Shown here: piece by piece, positions 37,304 to 45,340 of the stretch
How the letters are laid out: each line of letters begins with the position of its first letter
Position numbering within the stretch: position 1 is the first letter of the stretch
From: Alphaproteobacteria bacterium
Lineage (GTDB): Bacteria > Pseudomonadota > Alphaproteobacteria > Thalassobaculales > Thalassobaculaceae
Reading direction: 5' to 3'
NCBI GenBank assembly: GCA_022822665.1
Contig: JAJEAR010000076.1
Location: 62,001 to 126,000 of the forward strand
DNA: 64,000 bases
Program-made: the position numbers and the translations under genes
Notes under the pieces: model-generated
What the model saw: the letters and a program-made list of their open reading frames with translations, nothing else
The model's database searches: none
What the model was told of the DNA's origin: nothing

Positions 37304-38791
37304 ATGCTGATGCCCAAACCCGACCAGTCGGTGATCGCCCGTCGCGAAGAGATCGTGGCCCGGCTCAGGGACATCGTACCCGGCGAAGGCGTCATCGCCG
37401 ACGAAACGGGAATGCGGGTCTACGAATCCGACGCGCTGGCGGTCTACAGGCAGTTGCCGATGATCGTGGTCCTGCCCGAGACCACCGAACAGGTGGCCGC
37501 CATCCTGGGCTACTGCTCCGACCACGGCATCAAGGTCGTCCCCAGGGGGGCCGGAACCTCGCTGTCGGGCGGCGCGCTGCCGCTTGCCGACGGCGTCCTG
37601 CTCGGCCTGGGCAAGTTCAACCGCATCCTCGAGGTCGATTTCGACAACCGGGCGGTGGTCACCCAACCGGGTGTCACCAACCTCGGCATCACACATGCGG
37701 TCGAGGACGCGGGTTTCTACTACGCGCCGGACCCGTCCAGCCAGATCGCCTGCTCGATCGGCGGCAATGTTGCGGAAAACTCCGGCGGCGTACACTGCCT
37801 GAAGTACGGCCTGACCACCAACAACCTGCTCGGACTGACCTTCGTGACCATCGAGGGCGAGGTGATCACGCTCGGAGGCAAGCACTTCGACTCCGAGGGC
37901 TACGACCTCATGGGTCTGATGACCGGTTCCGAGGGACTGCTCGGCGTGGTCACCGAGGTGACGGTACGGATCCTGCGCAAGCCGAGCACCGCGCGCGCCG
38001 TCCTGGTCGGATTTCCCACCAGCGAGGGGGCTGGCGCCTGCGTTGCCGGCGTGATCGGCGCCGGGATCATCCCCGGCGGCATGGAAATGATGGACAACCC
38101 GGCCATCAACGCCACCGAGGACTTCGTTCAGGCCGGCTACCCGCGCGACGCCGCCGCGCTCCTGATCGTCGAACTCGACGGGCCCGGGGTCGAGGTCGAC
38201 CACCTGATCGGCCGGGTCCGTGAAATCGCCGAGGCCAACGGCGCGACCTCGGTCAGGATCAGCGAAAGCGAGGCCGAACGCGACCGGTTCTGGGCCGGCC
38301 GCAAGGCGGCGTTCCCCGCCGTCGGCAGGATCGCACCGGACTACATGTGCATGGACGGGACCATCCCGCGCAGGATGCTTCCGGAGATACTGCGCCGCAT
38401 GTCGCAGATGTCGCGCCACCACGGCCTGGCCGTCGCCAACGTGTTTCATGCCGGTGACGGCAACCTGCACCCACTGATCCTGTTCGACGCCAACCAGCCC
38501 GGCCAGCTGGAGGCGGCCGAAGCCTTCGGCGCCGATATCCTGAAGGCCTGCGTCGAACTGGGCGGCGTGCTCACCGGCGAACATGGTGTGGGGGTGGAGA
38601 AGCGCGATCTCATGGGCGAGATGTTCACCGAGGCCGACCTCGATCACCAGCAACGGGTGAAGTGCGCCTTCGACCCCGACGGCCTGCTCAACCCGGGCAA
38701 GGTGTTCCCGCAGCTGCGGCGCTGTGCCGAGCTCGGACGCATGCAGGTGCACCGGGGACAGATCCCCTTCCCGGACATCCCGAGGTTCTGA
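37304..38791 (+). CDS. glcD: Glycolate oxidase subunit GlcD (FAD-linked)
   Basis: 495-residue FAD-binding oxidase, the catalytic subunit of the membrane-associated glycolate/lactate oxidase that feeds electrons to quinone. The PCMH-type FAD domain has PRGAGTSLSGGALPL and GGNVAENSGGVHCLKYGLT. The C-terminal FAD-linked oxidase domain has FHAGDGNLHPLI and LTGEHGVGVEKRD. GGAGGAG lies six bases before the ATG at 37304. It starts a glcDEF operon with an 8-bp gap to glcE. Confidence 0.96.
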   Translation: MLMPKPDQSVIARREEIVARLRDIVPGEGVIADETGMRVYESDALAVYRQLPMIVVLPETTEQVAAILGYCSDHGIKVVPRGAGTSLSGGALPLADGVLLGLGKFNRILEVDFDNRAVVTQPGVTNLGITHAVEDAGFYYAPDPSSQIACSIGGNVAENSGGVHCLKYGLTTNNLLGLTFVTIEGEVITLGGKHFDSEGYDLMGLMTGSEGLLGVVTEVTVRILRKPSTARAVLVGFPTSEGAGACVAGVIGAGIIPGGMEMMDNPAINATEDFVQAGYPRDAAALLIVELDGPGVEVDHLIGRVREIAEANGATSVRISESEAERDRFWAGRKAAFPAVGRIAPDYMCMDGTIPRRMLPEILRRMSQMSRHHGLAVANVFHAGDGNLHPLILFDANQPGQLEAAEAFGADILKACVELGGVLTGEHGVGVEKRDLMGEMFTEADLDHQQRVKCAFDPDGLLNPGKVFPQLRRCAELGRMQVHRGQIPFPDIPRF

Positions 38792-38799
38792 CCGGGCCA

Positions 38800-40017
38800 A
38801 TGTCCTCGACATTCCGTCCCTCCAACGCCTCCGAGACCAGGGATGTCGTGGCCTGGTGCGCCGACAGCGGCAGTGCGCTCGAAGTCATCGGCTCCGGATC
38901 GAAACGCGGGCTCGGCAGACCGCTCCAGACCGAACACACCATCGATCTGTCCGGACTCGCAGGCATCGGACTGCATGAACCCGAGGAACTGGTGATGTCG
39001 GCGGCGGCCGCGACACCGATCGGGGTGATCGAGCGCGCACTTGACCACGCCGGCCAGATGCTGGCCTTCGAGCCGATGGATCCCGGCCCTCTGCTGGGCG
39101 CCGGCGCCGGCACGATCGGCGGTGTCTTCGCCTGCAACCTGTCGGGACCGCGCCGGATCAAGGCAGGGGCGGCCCGCGATCACCTGCTCGGCTTCAGCGC
39201 CGTCTCCGGGCGCGGCGAATGCTTCCGCTCCGGCGGCCGGGTGGTCAAGAACGTGACCGGGTACGATCTGTCCAAGCTGGTCTGTGGATCCTGGGGCACG
39301 CTTGCCATCGTCACCGAGTTCACCTTCAAGGTCCTGCCGGCGCCGGAACGGACCTGGACCGTGCTGGTGCAGGGACTCGACGGGAAGACCGCGACCGGCG
39401 CGATGTCGGCGGCAATGAACAGTCCGCACGAGGTTGCCGGCGCGGCGCACCTGCCCCGGCGCGCCGCCGCCGCTTCCTCGCTCGAACCGGTCTCGGGGGC
39501 GGGCGAGGCGATCACGGCGCTTCGACTGGAAGGGTTCGGCCCGTCGGTCGAGCAGCGCTGCCGGGAACTGCGCCACCTGCTGGAGGACTGCGGCGGGACC
39601 TGCGTACTGCGCAGCGAAGACTCGCGCAGGTTCTGGCGCGAGGTACGCGATGCGGCGGTCCTCCCCTGCCCCGACCACCACGTGATCTGGCGGATCTCGG
39701 TGGCGCCGTCCTCGGGCCATGTCCTTCTGGACGGGCTCGCCGATCGTCTCGACCACGGTGCGTTCCTCGACTGGGCCGGCGGCCTCGTCTGGCTGTCGAC
39801 GCCGCCGAACGGCGATGGCGGTACCGGGCTGATCCGTGCCGCCGTCAGCGCGCTTGGCGGCCATGCAACCCTGTTCCGGGCTCCGGCGGCCATCCGCAGC
39901 AGTGTTCCCGTGTTCCAGCCGCAGCCGGCACCGCTCGCTGCGCTGTCGAGGCGGGTCAAGGAGAGTTTCGATCCCCGCGGCATCCTCAATCCCGGCAGGA
40001 TGGTGTCCGGGGTCTAG
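38800..40017 (+). CDS. glcE: Glycolate oxidase subunit GlcE (FAD-binding)
   Basis: 405-residue FAD-binding subunit homologous to the GlcD FAD domain. It starts MSSTFRPSNASETRDVVAW; conserved segments are SGSKRGLGRP, LLGAGAGTIGGVFACNLSGP, RDHLLGFSAVSGRGE and GGRVVKNVTGYDLSKL. The C-terminal domain ends with FDPRGILNPGRM. It sits 8 bp after glcD; the long frame starting at 38662 is a shadow of glcD. Confidence 0.95.
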   Translation: MSSTFRPSNASETRDVVAWCADSGSALEVIGSGSKRGLGRPLQTEHTIDLSGLAGIGLHEPEELVMSAAAATPIGVIERALDHAGQMLAFEPMDPGPLLGAGAGTIGGVFACNLSGPRRIKAGAARDHLLGFSAVSGRGECFRSGGRVVKNVTGYDLSKLVCGSWGTLAIVTEFTFKVLPAPERTWTVLVQGLDGKTATGAMSAAMNSPHEVAGAAHLPRRAAAASSLEPVSGAGEAITALRLEGFGPSVEQRCRELRHLLEDCGGTCVLRSEDSRRFWREVRDAAVLPCPDHHVIWRISVAPSSGHVLLDGLADRLDHGAFLDWAGGLVWLSTPPNGDGGTGLIRAAVSALGGHATLFRAPAAIRSSVPVFQPQPAPLAALSRRVKESFDPRGILNPGRMVSGV

Positions 40018-40106
40018 CGCCGGTGTGCGGGGCAGGAAGACCAAAACCGGGCATCCGCACGGCTGCCCGCCTGGAGACCAGCAGCTGACCGGGACGAGAC
40101 CGCGCC

Positions 40107-41420
40107 ATGCAGACCACATTTTCGCTGGCCCAGTTGGCCGATCCTGACATCGAAGCCGCCAATGCCATCCTGCGCAGCTGCGTGCACTGCGGCATGTGCA
40201 CGGCGACCTGTCCCACCTTCGTGCTGCTCGGAGATGAACTCGACAGCCCGCGCGGGCGCATCTACCTGATGAAGGAGATGCTGGAGACCGGCGAGACGCC
40301 GTCGGCCAAGGTGGTCGGGCATATCGACCGCTGCCTCTCCTGCCTCTCCTGCATGACCACCTGCCCGTCGGGCGTCCATTACATGCACCTGGTCGATCTC
40401 GCCCGCAAGCGGATCGCCGAGACCTTCCGCCGGCCGCTCGCCGACCGGCTGGTCCGGTGGCTGCTGCTCGCCGTGATGCCGTCGCCGTCGCGGTTCCGCC
40501 TGGCGGTCGGGTTGGCGCGCCTGGGGAGGCCCTTCGCGTCCGTTCTGCCGGGCCCGCTCGGCCGCATGCTGCGCATGGTCCCATCCTCCCGGGCGGGCCG
40601 CCTGCTGCCGGGCGGGGCGGTCTACCCGGCCGAGGGCGCGCGCCGCTTCCGCGTCGCGCTACTCGCCGGCTGCGTCCAGCAGGTCCTCGACGAGGCGATC
40701 AACGAGGCCACGATCCGGCTCCTGACGAGGTTCGGCTGCGAGGTCGTAGTCGCGCGCGGCTCGGGCTGCTGCGGCGCCATCGCGCACCACATGGGGAAGG
40801 AGGCGCCGGCGCTGGAGGCGGCGCGGCGGAACGTCCGCGCCTGGCGCGCGGAGCTCGAGGGCGACGGGCTCGACGCGGTGATTTCGAACACCTCGGGCTG
40901 CGGCGCGATGCTCAAGGATTACGGGTATCTCCTGCGCGACGATCCGGCGCTCGCGGAGGCCGCCGCGGCGATGGCCCGACGGACGTGCGACATATCGGAG
41001 TTCCTGCAACGCATCGGATTGGGAGAGGCGAGCCCGCCCGGGCCCGTGTCGATCGCCTACCACTCGGCATGCGCGCTGCAGCACGGGCAGAAGATCCAGG
41101 CCGGTCCCGTCGAACTGCTCCGCGACGCGGGGTTCGCCGTCTCGCTGCCGGCGGAAGGACATCTCTGCTGCGGCTCGGCCGGCACCTACAACATCCTGCA
41201 GCCCGCGCTCGCCGACAGGCTGCGCGACCGCAAGGTCGGCCACCTCGAAGCCCTCGGCGCGGACGCCATCGCCGCCGGCAATATCGGCTGTATGGTCCAG
41301 ATTTCAGGCGCGACGGAAACGCCGGTGCTGCATACGGTCGAGCTCCTCGACTGGGCGCATGGCGGACCCAAGCCGCGCGCGCTCGGCGGCAGCGAAGGAG
41401 ACGGCGTTATCGCGCGATAA
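40107..41420 (+). CDS. glcF: Glycolate oxidase iron-sulfur subunit GlcF
   Basis: 437-residue iron-sulfur subunit. Two 4Fe-4S motifs are complete: C25/C28/C31/C35 (CVHCGMCTATCP) and C76/C79/C82/C86 (CLSCLSCMTTCP). The C-terminal part has two CCG-type cysteine domains (GSGCCGAIAHHMGKE and HLCCGSAGTYNILQP). It transfers electrons from GlcDE to the respiratory chain. The gene is intact, but synonymous codon use changes within it: alanine GCC dominates in the first third, GCG afterwards. The junction is near 40.55 kb and may mark an exchange boundary. Confidence 0.95.
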   Translation: MQTTFSLAQLADPDIEAANAILRSCVHCGMCTATCPTFVLLGDELDSPRGRIYLMKEMLETGETPSAKVVGHIDRCLSCLSCMTTCPSGVHYMHLVDLARKRIAETFRRPLADRLVRWLLLAVMPSPSRFRLAVGLARLGRPFASVLPGPLGRMLRMVPSSRAGRLLPGGAVYPAEGARRFRVALLAGCVQQVLDEAINEATIRLLTRFGCEVVVARGSGCCGAIAHHMGKEAPALEAARRNVRAWRAELEGDGLDAVISNTSGCGAMLKDYGYLLRDDPALAEAAAAMARRTCDISEFLQRIGLGEASPPGPVSIAYHSACALQHGQKIQAGPVELLRDAGFAVSLPAEGHLCCGSAGTYNILQPALADRLRDRKVGHLEALGADAIAAGNIGCMVQISGATETPVLHTVELLDWAHGGPKPRALGGSEGDGVIAR

Positions 41421-41421
41421 C

Positions 41422-41448
41422 CGCCTCAACTCGCGACATCGAGGCGGC
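41422..41448. terminator. Possible stem-loop between glcF and the oxygenase gene
   Basis: An inverted repeat CCGCCTC / GAGGCGG with a 13-nt loop right after the glcF stop, between convergent genes. It lacks a T tract on either strand, so it may be only a weak or bidirectional terminator. Confidence 0.3.
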
Positions 41449-41573
41449 CGCAGAACCGACAGGGCCCAGGATCGACGCGATCAAGGACGGTCGATGCAGG
41501 CCGTGACAACGACGGCGACCGCGCCCGGACCCGTCTCCAAGTCGATCGGACGAGCCGGTGACGGCATCGCCGG

Positions 41574-43997
41574 TCACCCGCGCGCGGACGCGGCCACCGC
41601 TTCCCGCAGCCGGGCCGTCTCCGGCGCGCATTCGGCTTCCCCCACCCCGCCCGGCGCGGCGCTTGCCAGCCGGCGCATCCAGGCGATGTCCACGGAATAT
41701 TCGGCGAGGCGCCGCCGGTGGCTGGCACGGTTTTTCGTGCAAACCAGGGTGAAGGGCCGTCCGCGGCGCTCGGTCTCATGGTCCATGTCGAGCCCGTGCC
41801 GGTCGATGATCCGATGCAGATGCGCCCGATGCTCCTTGCGGAGCGGGAACCGCGCGACCCGCGCGGCCGGATCTTCGCAGAAGGCGCGCAAGCCGGCGCA
41901 GAGCTCGCAGTCGCAGTCGAGGACGCAGGCGATCTTCCAGTGCCGCGGCGCCTCCGGCGGCGTCGCGCCGCGTTCCAGCAGGGCGCGTGCCGCGTGGCGC
42001 CAGAGCGCGGCGTAGGCGGCGCTATCCGCGAACCCCGTTTCGCCGTGCAGATCGACGAGCGCGGCGGGAAGCGCGCGATCCGCCGTGGCCAGCCGCGGCA
42101 TCGCCGCGACCGCGGCCACCGCCACACCCTCGTCCGTCAGGCGACAGCACCACGCCAGGGAGAAGAGGTCGCGCACCGCCTCCTCCGAAAGCCCCCGGGG
42201 CCGCGGAGGTCCCGGGTCGACCGCTTCGGGCGGCCAGGCCGCGATCGGGCCGTCGTTACCGGAAAAATCCCGCTCGGAAGGCGTTTCCGTTCGATCCGCC
42301 GGCGCAACCGAAACCGCCCGCAGGACCGATCTGATCGTCCGCCGCAGCATCTCGCCTCGGGCGCCGGCCTCCGACCCGTCCCGCTCTTCCGCGAGCCGGC
42401 GCAGCAGCGCAAGGATCTCCGCGGGCCGTTCGCCGAACCGCGCATCGACAAGCGCCGGCAGGAACCCCTCGGCAGGTTCCGGTCCGACAGCGTCGATTGC
42501 CGCCGCCAGGTTCTCGTTCTCTCCGCCGCTATAGCCCGGCAGGATTACTTCGCGCAGGAATCGCGAGAGGCACTCCCGGTCTCCCGCGGTCGTCAGCAGG
42601 CCCAGCATCCGGGCACGGCTTTCCTCGTTCTGGCCGGACCGCCCGGCCGGCCAGATGTCGACGAGTTCCGATGCCAGGCGCCCGGTATCGGCGTCCGGGC
42701 GTCCTCCGTTCCGGCCCAGCAGCTCCTCCACCCAGGCGACCGCCCCGCCGATATCCGCCCCCGCCAGGATGGCCAGCGTCCGCGATCGCGGCCACAGCAC
42801 CAGCGCCGCGTGATGCCAGGCGCGTTCCAGGCTCACCCCCTCGTTCCCAGTCGCTTCGTGCAGCCACCGCTCGTCCGGGTCCGCGTCGTCGAGGGCGCCG
42901 CGCGGCAGAAGCTCGCCGGGCTTCAACCCGATTTCGCCGAACGGCGGCCGGGTTCCGTTCAAACCCACCCAGCCGTCAAGCCAATGCCGGCTGTCGTAGA
43001 GCTCGCCCATCTCCATGTCCTCGGCGTCTTCCTCGTTCCGGTACCAGCCGGGCCGGTATTCCTCGCCATACATCGCCTCGCCATGCTCCTCGATGTGGAC
43101 GATCGCGGCGTGCAGCTCGCAGCCGGCCCGGTCGGCCGCTTGGGAGAGAACCCGGGCCCGGGCGGCGTCGCCGTTCTTCAAGGTCTCGAAGGACAGTCCC
43201 GCCTCGCTGTATGCGTGTTCGAGCAGCCAAACGATCTTCTCCGCCGCACCGTCCTCGTACCGCCACGCGGCGAGGCGTTCCGCGATCGTATCCACCTGTT
43301 CGCCGTAATCCGGCGGTCCACGGGGCCCGGTCCGGTCCTCCGGCCGCAGACAGAGGTTGAAGACCAGCGTCAGGCGGTGACCCGCCGCGATCGGCCGGAC
43401 CTCGTGCCGGCAGTCGGCGTAGAAGGCCGCGAAGGCGAAGCCCGAGGGCTCCTCCACATTCATGTCCACCGCGATCTCGCCGCCCCGGTGGCGGACGATC
43501 AGCTCCCCTCCCTCTCCCGCGACGGGGAGCGAGACCGTCAGGGTGGCGATCATCCCCGACGCCTTCTCGGTGTCGCGGTGCGCGGCGAAGAAGCCGCCAC
43601 GCTCGTATATCAGAAGCTTGTAGAGCCGCGCCTCCAGCCGGTCGCCCGGACAGCCGAGCCCCGACGCCGCCCGGTCGAGAATCTTCGCGAACGTCTCCGG
43701 CCACGCCTCGCCCGCCAGACGGATTCTCTCCGGCTCGATCTGCCGGCAATCACGGACCGAGGTGTCGATCAGCGTCTCCGGTCCCTTGCCGTAGGGCGCG
43801 CGCCCGGCGACGCCGATCAGGGCGCGAAGCTGCGGCTCCGGAACCGGAAAGGACAACATGCCGATCCCCTCCACCTCCAGCCGGGGCATCGGCGCGACCA
43901 GCCTGCCGTGGACGCAGAAATCGCCGGCGCGATCGATCGACCGCAGCAGACGCTCCATCCCGGCATCGGCGCCGTATTCCAAATCGATCGCGCCCAC
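41574..43997 (-). CDS. Large 2-oxoglutarate/Fe(II)-dependent oxygenase-like protein
   Basis: 807-residue protein, far larger than common bacterial 2OG oxygenases (about 200-350). The N-terminal 210 residues form a prolyl-4-hydroxylase-like double-stranded beta helix: H140 and D142 (AAHRDTEK), H198 (DCRHEV) and R208 (GHRLT) are the expected iron and 2OG ligands. The long middle region has no recognised domain. A conserved C-terminal part carries CDCELCAGLRAFCEDP, HRAHLHRIIDRHGLDM, HETERRGRPFTLVCTKN, resembling fungal homologues in overall architecture (recalled, not searched). The start is a GTG at 43997. The substrate is unknown. It is convergent with glcF and divergent from the Rieske gene. 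Confidence 0.8.
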   Translation of the reverse strand: MGAIDLEYGADAGMERLLRSIDRAGDFCVHGRLVAPMPRLEVEGIGMLSFPVPEPQLRALIGVAGRAPYGKGPETLIDTSVRDCRQIEPERIRLAGEAWPETFAKILDRAASGLGCPGDRLEARLYKLLIYERGGFFAAHRDTEKASGMIATLTVSLPVAGEGGELIVRHRGGEIAVDMNVEEPSGFAFAAFYADCRHEVRPIAAGHRLTLVFNLCLRPEDRTGPRGPPDYGEQVDTIAERLAAWRYEDGAAEKIVWLLEHAYSEAGLSFETLKNGDAARARVLSQAADRAGCELHAAIVHIEEHGEAMYGEEYRPGWYRNEEDAEDMEMGELYDSRHWLDGWVGLNGTRPPFGEIGLKPGELLPRGALDDADPDERWLHEATGNEGVSLERAWHHAALVLWPRSRTLAILAGADIGGAVAWVEELLGRNGGRPDADTGRLASELVDIWPAGRSGQNEESRARMLGLLTTAGDRECLSRFLREVILPGYSGGENENLAAAIDAVGPEPAEGFLPALVDARFGERPAEILALLRRLAEERDGSEAGARGEMLRRTIRSVLRAVSVAPADRTETPSERDFSGNDGPIAAWPPEAVDPGPPRPRGLSEEAVRDLFSLAWCCRLTDEGVAVAAVAAMPRLATADRALPAALVDLHGETGFADSAAYAALWRHAARALLERGATPPEAPRHWKIACVLDCDCELCAGLRAFCEDPAARVARFPLRKEHRAHLHRIIDRHGLDMDHETERRGRPFTLVCTKNRASHRRRLAEYSVDIAWMRRLASAAPGGVGEAECAPETARLREAVAASARG

Positions 43998-44232
43998 GCC
44001 TCTTTCCCCTCGGCAGGCATCGAGCCGATACTATCGGAGCCGGGCGCCGATGCCAGGCTGGATCGCCGTATGCGATGGCGGTTCGCGGGGCACCACCGAC
44101 GCGCAGTTCGGCAGGGAAGTCTGGAGACAGGGCGAATGGATCGCCGGCGGATCTCGACGCCGGGCATGGAAACCGGGGGCGCCGGCGTTCGGTCCGGGTT
44201 ACAGTGACGGATATTTCCTGAGGGGGCCTGTC

Positions 44233-45279
44233 ATGTTCTTGAGGGATTACTGGTACGTCGCCGCGACGGCGGAGGAGATCGGCGCGGAGCCGCTCGCGCG
44301 CACCCTGCTGAACGAGCCCGTGGTCCTCTACCGGACGGGCGACGGGGCGGTCCGTGCGCTGGAGGACCGTTGCTGTCACCGCCATTTGCCCCTGTCGCTC
44401 GGCAAGGTGGTCGGGGACCGGCTGCAATGCGGCTATCACGGGCTGGAATACGATTCCGACGGGGTGTGCGTTCGCGTGCCCGGCCAGACCGCGGTCCCGC
44501 CGGGTGCGCGGATACGCGCCTATCCCGTCGTCGAGCGCTGGGGATGGGTATGGATCTGGATGGGCGACCCGGAAGCGGCGGACGACGCCGGGATCGAGGA
44601 CTTCCACTGGCTCGACGATCCCGGATGGCGGGCCGCCGGCTGCCGCATCCCGATGGAATGCGACTATCGGCTCGGCATCGACAACCTGCTCGACCTCAGC
44701 CACCTGACCTACGTCCACCGGACCACGCTCGGCAACGCGGCGGTGGTCGAGGCCGCGGAGGTGAAGACCGAGCGGTACGGTCCCGGCGTTCGCGTCACTC
44801 GCTGGATGATCGACGTGCCGGCGCCGCCCATGTATCGCCGGCTGGTCGATTTCGGCACCAACATAGACCGCTGGCAGATCATCGATTTCTCTCCGCCCTG
44901 TTTCGTCAAGCTCGATCTCGGGGGCGCGCCGACCGGAACCGGCGCGCGCCGGGGCGACCGCTCCAGGGGCTTCGAGCGCAAGAGCCTGAACGCGCTCACC
45001 CCCGAGACCGAGACCTCGATCCACTATTTCTGGGCGGACGCGCACAATTTCGACATCGACAAGCCGGAAGTCACGCGGCTCCTTTTCGACCAGGTTTTCG
45101 AAGCGTTCACGGAGGACAAGGCGTTCCTCGAGGCCCAGCAACGCGCCTTCGATCGCGATCGCGGTCGCCCGCTCGTCGACATCAACGCCGATGCCGGAGG
45201 GCTCGAGGCACGCCGCATCCTCGACCGCCTGCTCGAAGAGCAGGACCGGCGGGCTCGACCGGAAACCGTCGCGGTCTGA
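44233..45279 (+). CDS. Rieske-type aromatic ring hydroxylase/demethylase oxygenase subunit
   Basis: 348-residue oxygenase alpha subunit resembling vanillate O-demethylase and related Rieske monooxygenases. The [2Fe-2S] Rieske motif is C47-x-H49 (DRCCHRHLPL) and C66-x2-H69 (QCGYHG). The mononuclear iron segment is NLLDLSHLTYVH in the C-terminal domain. An in-frame extension upstream to 43858 is not supported; the ATG at 44233 follows AGGGGG. No reductase partner is adjacent, so it must use an unlinked reductase. The substrate may be a methoxylated aromatic or other xenobiotic (inference). Confidence 0.93.
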   Translation: MFLRDYWYVAATAEEIGAEPLARTLLNEPVVLYRTGDGAVRALEDRCCHRHLPLSLGKVVGDRLQCGYHGLEYDSDGVCVRVPGQTAVPPGARIRAYPVVERWGWVWIWMGDPEAADDAGIEDFHWLDDPGWRAAGCRIPMECDYRLGIDNLLDLSHLTYVHRTTLGNAAVVEAAEVKTERYGPGVRVTRWMIDVPAPPMYRRLVDFGTNIDRWQIIDFSPPCFVKLDLGGAPTGTGARRGDRSRGFERKSLNALTPETETSIHYFWADAHNFDIDKPEVTRLLFDQVFEAFTEDKAFLEAQQRAFDRDRGRPLVDINADAGGLEARRILDRLLEEQDRRARPETVAV

Positions 45280-45340
45280 CCGCGACTCCCGATGAAATCC
45301 GGGGCCTCGGTCCCCAAATCGGTGGTGAGGGAGACGCGCC

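Noticed and set aside
41718..44207. 829-residue open frame on the plus strand
   Set aside because: Antisense shadow of the large oxygenase gene; the translation is Arg/Pro/Gln-rich without motifs, while the minus strand shows the iron ligands.
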